Source: Blastococcus sp. MG754426
GTDB taxonomy: Bacteria > Actinomycetota > Actinomycetes > Mycobacteriales > Geodermatophilaceae
DNA: 55,358 nucleotides
NCBI RefSeq assembly: GCF_021699055.1
Contig: NZ_SSXC01000019.1
Coordinates: forward strand, 1 to 55,358
Reading direction: 5' to 3'
Position numbers and translations under genes: made by a program
The notes under the pieces: generated by a model
Told to the model about the DNA's origin: nothing
Databases searched by the model: none
Seen by the model: the letters and a program-made list of their open reading frames with translations, nothing else
In this document: one piece after another, positions 44,930-55,325 of the stretch
How the letters are laid out: the number at the start of each line of letters is the position of its first letter
Position numbering within the stretch: position 1 is the stretch's first letter

Positions 44930-46260
44930 CCCGCCCCACGGACCCGGCGGAGCCGACGCCCGCGGATCAGCCGGTGGGCACCGGCGAGGAGGCGCTCGCC
45001 GACGCGGGCCTGCCGCAGGACCCGGCCGGTGACGAGACCGCCCCGCCCTCGGCGCCCCGGGCCGGTCGCGGGGGCCTGGCGCACCGGCTCTACAACGGGG
45101 AGGCGGGGCTCGACGTCGTCGGCCGGAGCCGGCTGATCTACAAGATCACCGCGATCGTGGTGCTGCTCTGCGTCGTCACGATCGTCTTCCGGGGCTTCAA
45201 CTTCGGCATCGACTTCGAGGGCGGGAACAGCTTCCGGCTGCCCGGGTCCCAGGAGCAGCTGGCCGACGCGCGGGCCGCGGCCGAGGACGCCGGCGCCCAG
45301 GTGGCGACGGCGCAGATCGTCGGCGGGGACACCCTGCTCATCCGCACCGAGCAGCTCGACAACGAGGCCGAGCGGGCCGTGGTGGAGAGCCTGGCCGACG
45401 CGGTCGGCATCGAGCCCGCGCAGGTGAGCCCGGAGTCGGTCAGCGCCGACTGGGGACAGGACATCACCGACCAGGCGCTCGTCGCGCTCGCGGTGTTCCT
45501 CGTGGCGGTCGTGCTCTTCCTGGCCGTGCGGTTCCAGCCGAAGATGGCGGTGGGCGCCATGGCCGCGCTCGCGCACGACATCGTGATCACCGCCGGCGTG
45601 TACTCGCTGATCGGTTTCGAGGTGACCCCGTCGACGGTGATCGGCTTCCTCACCATCCTCGGGTTCTCCCTCTACGACACCGTGGTGGTGTTCGACAAGG
45701 TCGACGAGAACACCCGCGACCTGGGGACCAGCGCGCGGATGACCTGGGGCGAGGCGGCCAACCTCGCCGTCAACCAGACGTTGATGCGGTCGATCAACAC
45801 GTCGGTCATCGCGCTGCTCCCGGTCGCCGGCCTGCTCTTCGTGGGCGCCGGGCTGCTGGGCGTCGGCACCCTCAAGGACCTGGCGCTCGTGCTCTTCGTG
45901 GGCCTCGCGGCCGGCACGTACTCCTCGATCGTCCTCGCGACGCCGATCGTCGCCGACCTCAAGGAGCGGGAGCCCGAGGTGCAGGCGCTGCGCCGGCGGG
46001 TGCTGGCCCGGCGCTCCTCGGCGGCCCGCACCGGCGGTGCCGCCGCGCCGAGCGGGCCGGTGGCGAGCGCCCGGCGGCGCCGGCCCTCCGGCGGGGTGGC
46101 CGTGGCCGACCTGCCCCGGAGCGTGCCCGCGGACGTCGTGGTGGAGTCGCCGGCGTCGGTGCGCCCGGACGGGCCGCGGGGCGCCTCGGCTGCGCCGCGG
46201 CCGGGTGCCCGGCCGCAGCGCCCGGGCACCGGCCGCCCGTCGGGCAAGCGCCGCCGGTGA
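44926..46260 (+). CDS. secF: Protein translocase subunit SecF
   Basis: 444 aa. An N-terminal acidic/proline tail of about 60 residues precedes helix 1 (ITAIVVLLCVVTIVFRGFN), then FGIDFEGGNSF in the periplasmic domain and the RND bundle (SLYDTVVVFDKVDENTRD, NQTLMRSINTSVIAL). The last 100 residues are a basic Arg/Pro/Ala tail ending KRRR, likely cytoplasmic. It overlaps secD and apt by 4 bp each. Confidence 0.95.
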   Translation: MTRPTDPAEPTPADQPVGTGEEALADAGLPQDPAGDETAPPSAPRAGRGGLAHRLYNGEAGLDVVGRSRLIYKITAIVVLLCVVTIVFRGFNFGIDFEGGNSFRLPGSQEQLADARAAAEDAGAQVATAQIVGGDTLLIRTEQLDNEAERAVVESLADAVGIEPAQVSPESVSADWGQDITDQALVALAVFLVAVVLFLAVRFQPKMAVGAMAALAHDIVITAGVYSLIGFEVTPSTVIGFLTILGFSLYDTVVVFDKVDENTRDLGTSARMTWGEAANLAVNQTLMRSINTSVIALLPVAGLLFVGAGLLGVGTLKDLALVLFVGLAAGTYSSIVLATPIVADLKEREPEVQALRRRVLARRSSAARTGGAAAPSGPVASARRRRPSGGVAVADLPRSVPADVVVESPASVRPDGPRGASAAPRPGARPQRPGTGRPSGKRRR

Positions 46261-46844
46261 GCGCGGCGGCCGCGGAGCTCCCGCTCGACCAGCTCATCGC
46301 CTCGCTCACCGTCGACGTCCCCGACCACCCCGAACCGGGGATCGTTTTCCGGGACCTCACCCCGGTCTTCGCCGACGGCGCCGCCTTCCGGCGGATGGTC
46401 GCCGGGCTGGCCACCCCGGGGGCGTCGGACCCGCGGACGGCGGCGCTGGCCGCCCGCGGCGCCGGCGATCGGCCGTTCGACGTCGTCGCCGGGGTGGAGG
46501 CGCGCGGGTTCCTGCTCGCCGCGGCCGTCGCGCTGGACGCCGGCGTCGGTGTGGTGCCGGTGCGCAAGGCGGGCAAGCTGCCGCGTGAGCGGGTCTCGGC
46601 CGACTACACGCTGGAGTACGGCACCGCGACGCTGGAGCTGCACGCGGACTCCGTCCGGCCCGGCCAGCGGGTGCTGCTCGTCGACGACGTGCTCGCCACC
46701 GGCGGCACGCTCGGGGCGGCCGTCGCGCTGGTGGAGCAGCTCGGCGGCGTGGTCGCCGGCATCTCGGTGGTCGTCGAGCTCGCCGCGCTCGGTGGCCGCC
46801 AGCTGCTGGCACCCCACACCGTGCACGCCCTCTGGGCCACCTGA
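46257..46844 (+). CDS. apt: Adenine phosphoribosyltransferase
   Basis: 195-aa purine salvage enzyme making AMP from adenine and [21 protein letters not shown] is the N-terminal Apt signature, [15 protein letters not shown] follows, and [17 protein letters not shown] is the PRPP-binding motif. A position in the secDF-apt-relA array is standard in actinobacteria and links purine salvage with (p)ppGpp metabolism. GTG start. Confidence 0.95.
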   Translation: MSAAAAELPLDQLIASLTVDVPDHPEPGIVFRDLTPVFADGAAFRRMVAGLATPGASDPRTAALAARGAGDRPFDVVAGVEARGFLLAAAVALDAGVGVVPVRKAGKLPRERVSADYTLEYGTATLELHADSVRPGQRVLLVDDVLATGGTLGAAVALVEQLGGVVAGISVVVELAALGGRQLLAPHTVHALWAT

Positions 46845-46893
46845 CGGGGGGAGATCACGCCCGCGGGCACGGCGGGGCCTGGCGCGCTCCCGC

Positions 46894-46899
46894 TAGCAT
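46894..46899 (+). promoter_or_regulatory. -10-like box TAGCAT of relA
   Basis: TAGCAT overlaps the upstream in-frame ATG at 46898. A transcript from this box would begin beyond that ATG, which argues for the GTG at 46937 as the true start. Confidence 0.4.
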
Positions 46900-46936
46900 G
46901 GTGAGGGTCCCCCCTCTGCCAGCCGCAGGAGTCGCC

Positions 46937-49381
46937 GTGGCCTCCGACGTAGCCGCCGACGCGGCTGCCGCGCGGGCCGAAGCAGCCGCCGGCGGGGCCG
47001 TCGCCGATGCCGTGACCGAACCGCCCGTGCGCAGCCCGCTGCCCGAGCGGCCGGCGGTCCGCCGTCCCGACGACGTCGGCCCCGAGCCCGACGCCGAGCC
47101 GGGCATCCCGCGCCGGCGCGTCCGCGACCGGCTCGCCCGCCGGATCGTCGCCGGCCAGCGCAGCGGTCTGGTCCGCCCGGTCCTGGAGCCGCTGGCCGCC
47201 CTGCACCGGCAGAGCCACCCGAAGGCCGACCTGGCGCTGCTGCAGCGGGCCTACGACGTCGCCGAGACGGCGCACAGCAGCCAGAAGCGCAAGAGCGGCG
47301 ACCCGTACATCACCCACCCGCTCGCCGTCGCCACCATCCTCGCCGGCCTGGGCATGGACACGACGACGCTGATCGCGGCCCTGCTGCACGACACGGTCGA
47401 GGACACCGGCGTCACCCTGGAGACCATCACCACCGACTTCGGGTCGGAGGTCGCCCACCTCGTCGACGGCGTCACGAAGATCGACAAGGTCAAGCTGGGC
47501 GACGCCGCCCAGGCCGAGACGATCCGCAAGATGATCGTCGCGATGTCCCGCGACCCGCGGGTGCTGGTCATCAAGCTCGCCGACCGGCTGCACAACATGC
47601 GCACGCTGCGCTTCCTCCCGCCGGAGAAGCAGGAGAAGAAGGCGCGCGAGACGCTGGAGATCCTCGCCCCGCTGGCCCACCGGCTGGGCATGAACACGAT
47701 CAAGTGGGAGCTGGAGGACCTCGCGTTCGCCACGCTCTACCCCAAGCGCTACGACGAGATCGTGCGGCTGGTGGCCGAGCGGGCGCCGTCGCGGGACACC
47801 TACCTCGCCGAGGTCACCGCGTCGGTGACCGAGCAGCTTCGGGCGGCGAAGATCGAGGCCGTCGTCACGGGGCGGCCCAAGCACTACTACTCGATCTACC
47901 AGAAGATGATCGTCCGCGGCCGGGACTTCACCGACATCTGGGACCTCGTCGGCATCCGCATCCTGGTCGACTCGGTGCGCGACTGCTACGCGGCGCTGGG
48001 CATCATGCACGCCCACTGGCAGCCGGTGCCCGGCCGCTTCAAGGACTTCGTGGCCATGCCGAAGTTCAACATGTACCAGTCGCTGCACACGACGGTCATC
48101 GGGCCGCAGGGCAAGCCGGTCGAGCTGCAGATCCGCACCCACGACATGCACCGGACCGCCGAGTACGGCATCGCGGCGCACTGGAAGTACAAGGAGAAGG
48201 CCCGCGCCGGCGGCAAGCCCGCGGCGGGGGAGAGCGGTGCGCCGCCCAAGGCGGGCTCGGCCGACGACATGCTGTGGCTCCGCCAGCTGCTGGACTGGCA
48301 GCGCGAGGCCCAGGAGCCCGGCGAGTTCCTCGAGACCCTGCGCTACGACCTCGGGCCGCAGGAGGTGTTCGTCTTCACGCCCAAGGGCGACGTGATGAGC
48401 CTCCCCGGGGGTGCCACGCCGGTGGACTTCGCGTTCGCGGTGCACACCGAGGTCGGCTACCGGACCATCGGCGCGCGGGTGAACGGCTCGCTGGTCTCGC
48501 TGGACAGCAAGCTCAACAACGGCGACGTCGTGGAGATCTTCACCTCCAAGTCGCCCACCGCCGGCCCCTCGAAGGACTGGCTGACCTTCGTCGGCTCCTC
48601 CCGCGCGCGGACGAAGATCCGCCAGTGGTTCACCAAGGAGCGCCGCGAGGACGCGGTCGACGCCGGCAAGGAGGCGCTGACCCGCGCGATGCGCAAGGCG
48701 GGCCTGCCGCTGCAGCGGCTGCTCGGGGGCGAGGCGCTCTCGACGCTGGCCAAGGACCTGCGGTTCGCCGACGTCACCGCCCTGTACGCCGCGGTGGGGG
48801 AGAACCAGCTGTCGGCCGCCTCGGTGGTCGAGAAGCTCATCGCCGCCCTGGGTGGCAGCGAGGGCGCGGCGGAGGACATCGCCGAGACCGCGATCCCGAC
48901 CCGCCGCCCGGTGGCGCGGCGCCCGGCGCGGGGCGACCCGGGGATCATCGTCCACGGCATGACCGACGTCTGGGCCAAGCTCGCCAAGTGCTGCACCCCG
49001 GTGCCCGGCGACGACGTGCTCGGCTTCGTGACCCGCGGCGGGGGCGTCAGCGTGCACCGGACCGACTGCACCAACGCCGGCGACCTGCGCAGCAAGCCTG
49101 AACGTCTGGTCGAGGTCGAGTGGGCCTCGTCGCCGGGGTCGGTCTTCCTGGTGGCCATCCAGGTGGAGGCCCTCGACCGGCACCGCCTGCTCTCCGACGT
49201 CACCAAGGCGCTGGCCGACGAGCGGGTGAACATCCTGTCGGCGTCGGTGCAGACCAGCCGCGACCGCGTGGCGATCAGCCGGTTCACCTTCGAGCTCGCC
49301 GACCCGGCCCACCTGGGCGCGGTGCTGCAGACGGTGCGCAACGTCGACGGCGTCTTCGACGTCGAGCGCGTGACGGCCTGA
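46937..49381 (+). CDS. relA: Bifunctional (p)ppGpp synthetase/hydrolase (Rel)
   Basis: 814 aa with the start at GTG 46937, which has AGGAG 5 nt upstream; the ATG at 46898 would add 13 residues but lies inside a -10-like box. A variable Ala/Pro N-terminus leads to the HD hydrolase domain ([38 protein letters not shown]), so hydrolase residues are intact. The synthetase follows ([43 protein letters not shown]), then TGS ([19 protein letters not shown]), the zinc-finger region ([11 protein letters not shown]) and a C-terminal ACT domain. It synthesises and degrades the stringent alarmone on ribosomes. Confidence 0.96.
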   Translation: MASDVAADAAAARAEAAAGGAVADAVTEPPVRSPLPERPAVRRPDDVGPEPDAEPGIPRRRVRDRLARRIVAGQRSGLVRPVLEPLAALHRQSHPKADLALLQRAYDVAETAHSSQKRKSGDPYITHPLAVATILAGLGMDTTTLIAALLHDTVEDTGVTLETITTDFGSEVAHLVDGVTKIDKVKLGDAAQAETIRKMIVAMSRDPRVLVIKLADRLHNMRTLRFLPPEKQEKKARETLEILAPLAHRLGMNTIKWELEDLAFATLYPKRYDEIVRLVAERAPSRDTYLAEVTASVTEQLRAAKIEAVVTGRPKHYYSIYQKMIVRGRDFTDIWDLVGIRILVDSVRDCYAALGIMHAHWQPVPGRFKDFVAMPKFNMYQSLHTTVIGPQGKPVELQIRTHDMHRTAEYGIAAHWKYKEKARAGGKPAAGESGAPPKAGSADDMLWLRQLLDWQREAQEPGEFLETLRYDLGPQEVFVFTPKGDVMSLPGGATPVDFAFAVHTEVGYRTIGARVNGSLVSLDSKLNNGDVVEIFTSKSPTAGPSKDWLTFVGSSRARTKIRQWFTKERREDAVDAGKEALTRAMRKAGLPLQRLLGGEALSTLAKDLRFADVTALYAAVGENQLSAASVVEKLIAALGGSEGAAEDIAETAIPTRRPVARRPARGDPGIIVHGMTDVWAKLAKCCTPVPGDDVLGFVTRGGGVSVHRTDCTNAGDLRSKPERLVEVEWASSPGSVFLVAIQVEALDRHRLLSDVTKALADERVNILSASVQTSRDRVAISRFTFELADPAHLGAVLQTVRNVDGVFDVERVTA

Positions 49382-49423
49382 GCCGGCGCGACGCCGCGTC
49401 GCCGGACCGCGTTGCCCCTCCGT

Positions 49424-49440
49424 GATCAGGTCACCTGATC
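49424..49440. repeat. 17-bp perfect palindrome
   Basis: GATCAGGT-C-ACCTGATC, a perfect inverted repeat with a single central base, 42 nt after the relA stop and immediately before the terminator. Possible protein-binding site or part of the termination structure. Confidence 0.6.
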
Positions 49441-49444
49441 GCGA

Positions 49445-49482
49445 GGGGTCCTGGCTCACCTCTGACGGTGAGCCAGGACCCC
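49445..49482. terminator. Bidirectional terminator between relA and ppiB
   Basis: A perfect 16-bp stem (49445-49460 with 49467-49482) and a 6-nt loop between convergent genes. A further copy of the right arm's GGTGAGCCAGGA lies at 49487-49498 and could compete for the left arm. Confidence 0.8.
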
Positions 49483-49507
49483 TGCAGGTGAGCCAGGAGG
49501 TCCGCCG

Positions 49508-50347
49508 TCAACCGACGACGGATGCGTCCTCGATGGTGACCGGGATGTTCGGGGCGCCGTCGCCGGGCCCCTCCGCGCCCTGGACCCCGCCGGCGGCGAC
49601 CGCGTCCAGCACGCCCAGGCCGGCCTCGTCGACCGTGCCGACCACCGTGTACTCCGGGGGCAGCTCGGTGTCGACGAAGGTCAGGAAGAACTGGCCGCCG
49701 GTGCTGTTCGGCGCCGCGGTCTTGGCCATGGCCACGGTCCCGCGGGGGTAGGTCGTGTCCGGCGTGACCTCCTCGGCGTACTTGTAGCTGGGCCCGCCGG
49801 AGCCGGTGCCGGTCGGGTCGCCGCACTGCAGCACGCCGAAGGTCTCGGCATCGACCAGCCGGTGGCAGGGCGTGCCGTCGTAGAAGCCCTGCTCGGTGAG
49901 GTAGACGAAGCTGGCCGCGGCGCAGGGGGCCTGCGCCCGGTCCAGCGTGAGGGTGACGTCGCCCTGGTTCGTGCTCATGAGGACGGTGGCGGTGCCCTGG
50001 GTGGGGGTGGCCTCCGGGTTCGGCGGGGTGCCCACGTCGGTCAGGTTGGTGTTCCCGGACTCGTCGGGCAGGTACTCGCAGGTCACCGTGCCGTCCGCGT
50101 TGGTGGTGCGCGCCGCCGACGAGGTGGCCGCGGGCGTCGTCGGCTCGGCCGCCAGGTCGTCGGTCGGGTCGTCCCCGCCGAACACGCCCGTGACGAGCAG
50201 GGCGACCCCGGCGACCACGACGACGGCGAGCGCGGCGAGCAGCAGCCCGAGGTTGCGGCGGCGCTTCTTCGCCTGCTCGGCACGGCGCTCCAGCTGGCGC
50301 TGCAGGTGACGCTGCGCGGCTTCCCGGCGCTGCTTGTTCGTGGGCAC
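49508..50347 (-). CDS. ppiB: Membrane-anchored cyclophilin-type peptidyl-prolyl isomerase
   Basis: 279 aa. The N-terminus PTNKQRREAAQRHLQRQLER is a charged coiled coil matching mycobacterial PpiB (Rv2582). One membrane helix (about 33-53) and a Thr/Ala/Pro-rich linker follow, then an extracytoplasmic cyclophilin domain with GFYDGTPCHRLV, GGQFFLTFVDTELPPEYTVVG and paired cysteines. The Arg of HRL is kept while other active-site positions diverge from human CypA. GTG at 50347 is chosen over upstream codons because it opens the conserved coiled coil. Confidence 0.92.
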   Translation of the reverse strand: MPTNKQRREAAQRHLQRQLERRAEQAKKRRRNLGLLLAALAVVVVAGVALLVTGVFGGDDPTDDLAAEPTTPAATSSAARTTNADGTVTCEYLPDESGNTNLTDVGTPPNPEATPTQGTATVLMSTNQGDVTLTLDRAQAPCAAASFVYLTEQGFYDGTPCHRLVDAETFGVLQCGDPTGTGSGGPSYKYAEEVTPDTTYPRGTVAMAKTAAPNSTGGQFFLTFVDTELPPEYTVVGTVDEAGLGVLDAVAAGGVQGAEGPGDGAPNIPVTIEDASVVG

Positions 50348-50480
50348 GGGGGCGGACTCCTCGGGCGGACGGGGCTCGGTCGGCGGCCGCGGCGGCGGGC
50401 GGCGGCGCTGGTCGGGGAGGGAGTCTAGGTGGCGGGACTGGGCGTTCCCTGGCAGCGCCGGAAGCCCGTGCGCCCCCGCG

Positions 50481-50486
50481 TAACCT
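50481..50486 (+). promoter_or_regulatory. -10-like box TAACCT of the MBL gene
   Basis: TAACCT ends 6 nt before the GTG at 50493; predicted leaderless. It lies in the divergent region with ppiB, for which a minus-strand TAGACT (50422-50427) is a candidate -10. Confidence 0.4.
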
Positions 50487-50492
50487 GCACGG

Positions 50493-51176
50493 GTGCTCAT
50501 CCGCTCGTTCCCCGCCGGCGCGTTCGGCACCAACTGCTACGCCGTGGCGTCCGGACCGGGCCAGGAGTGCGTCGTCGTCGACCCGGGCATGGACGCCGTC
50601 GAGCCCCTCGCCCGGATGCTCGCCGAGGACGGCCTCAAGCCCGTCGCCGTCGTGCTCACCCACGGCCACCTGGACCACACCTTCTCGGTGCTGCCGGTGT
50701 GCGACGGCTACGACATCCCCGCCTACCTGCACCCCCGGGACTCCGGGATGCTCTCGGACCCGGCCCGGTGGCACGGACCCCAGCTGGCCCCGCTGATCAC
50801 CGGCGTCCGGCTGCCCGACCCCGCCGACGTGCTGCCGCTGGACGACGGCGCGGTGCTCTCGCTCGCCGGCGTCGACCTCACCGTGCGGCACGCGCCCGGG
50901 CACACCCAGGGCTCGGTGGTCTTCGAGCTCGACCTCGGCGAGGCGCCCGGCCTGCTCGCCGGTGACGTCCTCTTCGCCGGCTCCGTGGGCCGGGTGGACC
51001 TGCCCGGCGGCTCGTGGGACGCGATGCTCTCGTCGCTGCGCGACGTCGTCCTGCCGCTGGACGACCAGACGGTCGTGCTGCCGGGGCACGGTCCGGCGAC
51101 GACGATCGGCCGCGAGCGGGCGACCAACCCCTACCTGGCCGAGGCGGCCGCCGCGCCGAAGGGCCGGGGGCTGTGA
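50493..51176 (+). CDS. Metallo-beta-lactamase fold hydrolase (glyoxalase II-like)
   Basis: 227 aa. The dinuclear metal motif is His57-x-His59-x-Asp61-His62 (LTHGHLDH), with His in [10 protein letters not shown], Asp in [14 protein letters not shown] and His in [31 protein letters not shown] is the N-terminal strand pair of the family. Closest role by motif is hydroxyacylglutathione-hydrolase-like, but actinobacteria use mycothiol, so the thioester substrate is unclear. Position before hisS matches Rv2581c. Stop overlaps hisS. Confidence 0.9.
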   Translation: MLIRSFPAGAFGTNCYAVASGPGQECVVVDPGMDAVEPLARMLAEDGLKPVAVVLTHGHLDHTFSVLPVCDGYDIPAYLHPRDSGMLSDPARWHGPQLAPLITGVRLPDPADVLPLDDGAVLSLAGVDLTVRHAPGHTQGSVVFELDLGEAPGLLAGDVLFAGSVGRVDLPGGSWDAMLSSLRDVVLPLDDQTVVLPGHGPATTIGRERATNPYLAEAAAAPKGRGL

Positions 51177-52435
51177 CCGGCCTGACCGCCCCGAAGGGCA
51201 CCTTCGACACCCTCCCGCCGGACTCCGCCCGATTCCTGGCCGTCCGCGACACGCTGACCGCACCCCTGCGGCGGGCCGGCTACGGCTACGTCGAGACCCC
51301 GGTGTTCGAGGAGACCGCCGTCTTCTCCCGCGGTGTCGGTGAGTCCACCGACGTCGTGACGAAGGAGATGTACACGTTCACCGACCGCGGCGGGCGCTCG
51401 CTGACCCTGCGCCCCGAGCTCACCGCCGGCTTGATGCGGGCCTTCATCGAGCACCGCCTGCACGGCGGGGCGCTGCCGGTGAAGCTCTGGACCGTCGGCA
51501 CGGCGTTCCGCTACGAGCGGCCGCAGGCGGGCCGGTACCGCCACTTCACCCAGGTGGACATGGAGGCGCTCGGCGTCGACGACCCGGCGCTGGACGCCGA
51601 GGTGGTGGCGCTGGGGGTGCAGGGGTTCCGCGATCTCGGGCTGACCGACTTCGAGCTGCTGCTCACCTCGCTGGGCGACGCCACCTGCCGGCCGCAGTAC
51701 CGGGAGCTGCTGGTCGCCTACCTCGAGAAGCTCGACCTGGACGAGGAGACCCGCCGCCGGGCCGCCATCAACCCGCTGCGGGTGCTCGACGACAAGCGGC
51801 CCGAGGTGCAGGCCCAGCTCGACGACGCCCCGCTGATGGTCGACCACCTGTCGGACTCGACCAAGGCGCACTACGACGCCGTCCGCCAGCACCTGACCGA
51901 CCTCGGCGTGACGTGGACCGAGGCGCCGAAGCTGGTGCGCGGCCTGGACTACTACACGAAGACGACGTTCGAGTTCGTGCACTCCGGGCTGGGCGCGCAG
52001 TCGGCGATCGGCGGCGGGGGGCGCTACGACGGGCTGTCCGCGGCGCTGGGCGGGCCCGACGTCTCCGGCATCGGCTACGCCGTCGGGGTGGACCGCACGC
52101 TGCTCGCCGTCCAGGCCGAGGGGCTGGACCTCGGCGCGGTCGCCGGGGTGCAGGCCTTCGTGGTCCCGCTGGGCGCCGAGGCCAAGCGGGTGGCGGTCCG
52201 CCTGGTGGGGCAGCTGCGGCAGGCCGGCGTCGCCGCCGACACCGTGTACGGCGACCGCGGGCTCAAGGGCGCGATGAAGGCCGCCGACCGCTCCGGCGCC
52301 ACGCACGTCGTCGTCGTGGGGGAGCGGGACCTGGCCGACGGGGTCGGCCAGCTCAAGGACATGCGCACCGGCGAGCAGGTGGCCGTCCCCGTGGGCGAGC
52401 TGTTCGACCGGGTGCGTGCGAGTGTGGAGGAGTGA
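51173..52435 (+). CDS. hisS: Histidyl-tRNA synthetase
   Basis: 420-aa class II synthetase. Motif 1 region [21 protein letters not shown], motif 2 [15 protein letters not shown] followed by [18 protein letters not shown], histidine loop [13 protein letters not shown] and motif 3 [12 protein letters not shown] are present. The anticodon-binding domain ([17 protein letters not shown]) is at the C-terminus. GTG start overlaps the MBL stop. Confidence 0.97.
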   Translation: MTGLTAPKGTFDTLPPDSARFLAVRDTLTAPLRRAGYGYVETPVFEETAVFSRGVGESTDVVTKEMYTFTDRGGRSLTLRPELTAGLMRAFIEHRLHGGALPVKLWTVGTAFRYERPQAGRYRHFTQVDMEALGVDDPALDAEVVALGVQGFRDLGLTDFELLLTSLGDATCRPQYRELLVAYLEKLDLDEETRRRAAINPLRVLDDKRPEVQAQLDDAPLMVDHLSDSTKAHYDAVRQHLTDLGVTWTEAPKLVRGLDYYTKTTFEFVHSGLGAQSAIGGGGRYDGLSAALGGPDVSGIGYAVGVDRTLLAVQAEGLDLGAVAGVQAFVVPLGAEAKRVAVRLVGQLRQAGVAADTVYGDRGLKGAMKAADRSGATHVVVVGERDLADGVGQLKDMRTGEQVAVPVGELFDRVRASVEE

Positions 52436-52443
52436 GCACTTCG

Positions 52444-53427
52444 ATGGAGCAGCGACCGCTCGGGAAGACCGGGGCCGACGTCAGCGTGATCGGGCTGGGC
52501 ACGTGGCAGCTCGGCGGTGACTGGGGCGACGTCGACGAGGACACCGCCGCCGAGGTGCTCGACGCCGCGCTGGACGCCGGCGTGACCCTGCTGGACACCG
52601 CCGACGTCTACGGCGACGGCCGTTCCGAGGAGCGGATCCGCAAGGCGCTCGCGCCGCGCGCCGACCGGCCGTTCGTGGCGACGAAGGCCGGCCGGCGCGC
52701 CGACCCCTTCGAGGCCGCGCAGTACACCCCGGAGAACCTGCGTGCCTGGGTCGACCGGTCGCGCCGCAACCTCGGCGTGGACACCCTGGACCTGGTGCAG
52801 CTGCACTGCCCGCCGACCGCCGTCTACTCCGACCAGCGGGTCTACGACACCCTCGACGGGTTCGTCGCGGACGGCTCGATCGCCGCCTACGGCGTCTCGG
52901 TGGAGACCGTGGCCGAGGGGCTGACCGCCCTGCAGCACGAGGGCGTGGCCACCATCCAGGTCATCCTCAACATCTTCCGGCGCAAGCCGCTGGAGGAGCT
53001 GCTGCCCGCCGCGGCCGCCGCCGGGGTGGGTGTGCTGGCCCGCGTGCCGCTGGCCAGCGGGCTGCTGACCGGCAAGTACGACGAGTCGACGACCTTCCCG
53101 GCCGACGACCACCGGAACTTCAACCGCAACGGCGAGGCCTTCGACGTCGGCGAGACCTTCGCCGGCGTGCCGTTCGACGTCGGCGTCGCCGCGGCCCGCG
53201 AGGTCGCCGAGATCGCCGGCGACGCGGTGCCCACCGCGGCGTTCGCGCTGCGCTGGGTCATCGACCAGCCCGGCGTCACCACCGTCATCCCGGGGGCGCG
53301 GAACGTCACCCAGGTCCGCGGCAACGTCGCGGCCGCCACGATGGCGCCGCTCTCGGACGCCCAGCTCGCCGACCTCGAGCGGGTGTACGACGAGCGCATC
53401 CGCGCCCACGTGCACGACCGCTGGTAA
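52444..53427 (+). CDS. Aldo/keto reductase
   Basis: 327-aa NADPH-dependent TIM-barrel oxidoreductase. The catalytic tetrad is visible as Asp and Tyr ([15 protein letters not shown]), Lys (FVATKAG) and His ([10 protein letters not shown]). The cofactor segment [15 protein letters not shown] is near the C-terminus. The substrate cannot be inferred. ATG at 52444 is used with GGAGGAG 11 nt upstream; a GTG at 52432 overlapping the hisS stop is the alternative. Confidence 0.9.
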   Translation: MEQRPLGKTGADVSVIGLGTWQLGGDWGDVDEDTAAEVLDAALDAGVTLLDTADVYGDGRSEERIRKALAPRADRPFVATKAGRRADPFEAAQYTPENLRAWVDRSRRNLGVDTLDLVQLHCPPTAVYSDQRVYDTLDGFVADGSIAAYGVSVETVAEGLTALQHEGVATIQVILNIFRRKPLEELLPAAAAAGVGVLARVPLASGLLTGKYDESTTFPADDHRNFNRNGEAFDVGETFAGVPFDVGVAAAREVAEIAGDAVPTAAFALRWVIDQPGVTTVIPGARNVTQVRGNVAAATMAPLSDAQLADLERVYDERIRAHVHDRW

Positions 53428-53456
53428 CGCCCCCTCCTCTCTCGAAAGGCACCACC

Positions 53457-55232
53457 GTGCTCCGCACCCACGACGCCGGAACGCTGCGCGCGTCCGACGC
53501 CGGCACCACCGTCACCCTCGCCGGCTGGGTGGCCCGCCGCCGCGACCACGGCGGGGTGGTCTTCCTCGACCTGCGCGACGCCTCCGGGTACGTGCAGGTC
53601 GTCGTCCGCGAGGAGGAGGCCCACCACCTGCGCAACGAGTACTGCGTGCTCGTCACCGGTGAGGTGCGGCGCCGCCCCGAGGGCAACGAGAACCCCGAGC
53701 TGCCCACCGGCGACGTCGAGGTCGCCACCTCCGAGCTGCGGGTCCTCTCGTCGTCGGCGCCGCTGCCGTTCCCCATCGAGACCGACCAGGCGGCGTCCGA
53801 CGACGTCCGCTACAGGTACCGCTACCTCGACCTCCGCCGGCAGGGTCCGGCGAAGGCGATCCGGCTGCGGTCGGAGGTCAGCCGGATCGCGCGCGGGGTG
53901 ATGGCCGGGCACGGGTTCACCGAGGTGGAGACGCCGAACCTCACCCGCTCCACCCCCGAGGGTGCGCGGGACTTCCTCGTGCCCGTGCGCCTGCAGCAGG
54001 GGAAGTGGTACGCGCTGCCGCAGTCCCCGCAGCTGTTCAAGCAGCTGCTGATGATCGGCGGCCTGGAGCGGTACTACCAGATCGCCCGCTGCTTCCGGGA
54101 CGAGGACTTCCGCGCGGACCGGCAGCCGGAGTTCACCCAGCTGGACTTCGAGATGAGCTTCGTCGAGCGCGACGACGTGCTGGCGGTCGCCGAGGACGTC
54201 GTGCGGGCGCTGTGGCGGGAGCTGGCCTCCTACGAGATCCCCGAGATCCCGCGGATGACCTACCGCGAGGCGATGGACCGGTTCGGCTCGGACAAGCCCG
54301 ACCTCCGGTTCGGCATCGAGCTCACCGAGCTGACCTCCTACTTCGCCGGGACGCCGTTCCGGGTGTTCCAGGCGCCCTACGTCGGCGCGGTCGTCATGCC
54401 CGGCGGCGGATCGCAGCCGCGGCGGGCGTTCGACGCCTGGCAGGACTGGGCCAAGTCGCGCGGCGCCCGCGGGCTGGCCTACGTGACGATCGCCGAGGAC
54501 GGCACCCTGGGCGGACCGGTCGCCAAGAACATCTCCGAGGAGGAACGGGCCGGGCTGGTCGAGGCCGTGGGGGCCGAGCCGGGGGACTGCGTGTTCTTCG
54601 CCGCCGGTGCCCGCCGCTCCTCGCAGGAGCTGCTCGGCGCGGCGCGCAACGAGATCGCCAGGCGGCTGGAGCTGATCGAGCCGGGCAGCTGGTCGTTCCT
54701 CTTCGTCGTCGACTTCCCGATGTTCGAGGAGACCGAGGACGGCGACTGGACCTTCATGCACCACCCGTTCACCTCGCCCACCCCCGAGTGGCGCGACCGG
54801 TTCGCCGAGGACAAGGGCGCGGCGCTGTCCGACGCCTACGACATGGTGATCAACGGCAACGAGGTGATGAGCGGCTCGGTCCGCATCCACGACGCCGAGC
54901 TGCAGGAGCGGGTGTTCGAGACCCTCGGCATGTCCCGCGAGGAGGCCCGGGAGCGGTTCGGCTTCTTCCTCGAGGCGTTCGCCTACGGCCCGCCGCCGCA
55001 CGCGGGGGCGGCGCTGGGCTGGGACCGGCTCTCGGCGCTGCTGTCGGGGGTGGAGTCGATCCGCGAGGTGATCGCGTTCCCCAAGACCGGCGCCGGCTTC
55101 GACCCGCTCACCGGCGCGCCGACGCCGATCACCGAGGCGCAGCGCAAGGAGGCCGGCATCGACGCGAAGCCGGAGGAGCCGGCGCTCCCCGGCGAGCCGG
55201 GTGCGCCCGGCCCGTCCGACCCGACGAAGTAA
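53457..55232 (+). CDS. aspS: Aspartyl-tRNA synthetase (probably non-discriminating, Asp/Asn)
   Basis: 591-aa bacterial-type class II synthetase. The N-terminal OB anticodon domain has [19 protein letters not shown], with His31 in the RRDHGG motif. The catalytic domain has the flipping loop [14 protein letters not shown], motif 2 [18 protein letters not shown] and motif 3 [13 protein letters not shown], and the bacterial GAD insertion lies between (about 290-410). His31 is the residue linked to non-discriminating enzymes that also charge tRNA-Asn, which needs GatCAB for conversion to Asn. GTG start, 29 bp after the previous gene. A Pro/Ala/Glu-rich tail closes it. Confidence 0.96.
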   Translation: MLRTHDAGTLRASDAGTTVTLAGWVARRRDHGGVVFLDLRDASGYVQVVVREEEAHHLRNEYCVLVTGEVRRRPEGNENPELPTGDVEVATSELRVLSSSAPLPFPIETDQAASDDVRYRYRYLDLRRQGPAKAIRLRSEVSRIARGVMAGHGFTEVETPNLTRSTPEGARDFLVPVRLQQGKWYALPQSPQLFKQLLMIGGLERYYQIARCFRDEDFRADRQPEFTQLDFEMSFVERDDVLAVAEDVVRALWRELASYEIPEIPRMTYREAMDRFGSDKPDLRFGIELTELTSYFAGTPFRVFQAPYVGAVVMPGGGSQPRRAFDAWQDWAKSRGARGLAYVTIAEDGTLGGPVAKNISEEERAGLVEAVGAEPGDCVFFAAGARRSSQELLGAARNEIARRLELIEPGSWSFLFVVDFPMFEETEDGDWTFMHHPFTSPTPEWRDRFAEDKGAALSDAYDMVINGNEVMSGSVRIHDAELQERVFETLGMSREEARERFGFFLEAFAYGPPPHAGAALGWDRLSALLSGVESIREVIAFPKTGAGFDPLTGAPTPITEAQRKEAGIDAKPEEPALPGEPGAPGPSDPTK

Positions 55233-55288
55233 CCGTTCGCCCGGCCGGCCCGGCCGACGGGCCGGCACGGGTAGGTGACGCCGGGGTG

Positions 55289-55325
55289 GTCGCGCTCTGC
55301 CCACGGGGGGTGGGCAGACCGCGAC
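55289..55325 (+). terminator. aspS terminator
   Basis: GTCGCG and CTGCCCAC (55289-55294, 55297-55304) pair with GTGGGCAG and CGCGAC (55310-55317, 55320-55325) across a 2x2 internal loop. An additional GC hairpin (CCGGCCC/GGGCCGG) lies closer to the aspS stop. Confidence 0.6.

Noticed and set aside
46604-49459. 951-codon open frame antisense to relA
   Set aside because: Low-complexity composition, no motifs, overlaps an intact Rel enzyme.
52887-55304. 805-codon open frame antisense to aspS
   Set aside because: Same GC artefact; no domain resemblance and fully overlapped by intact aspS and the aldo/keto reductase gene.
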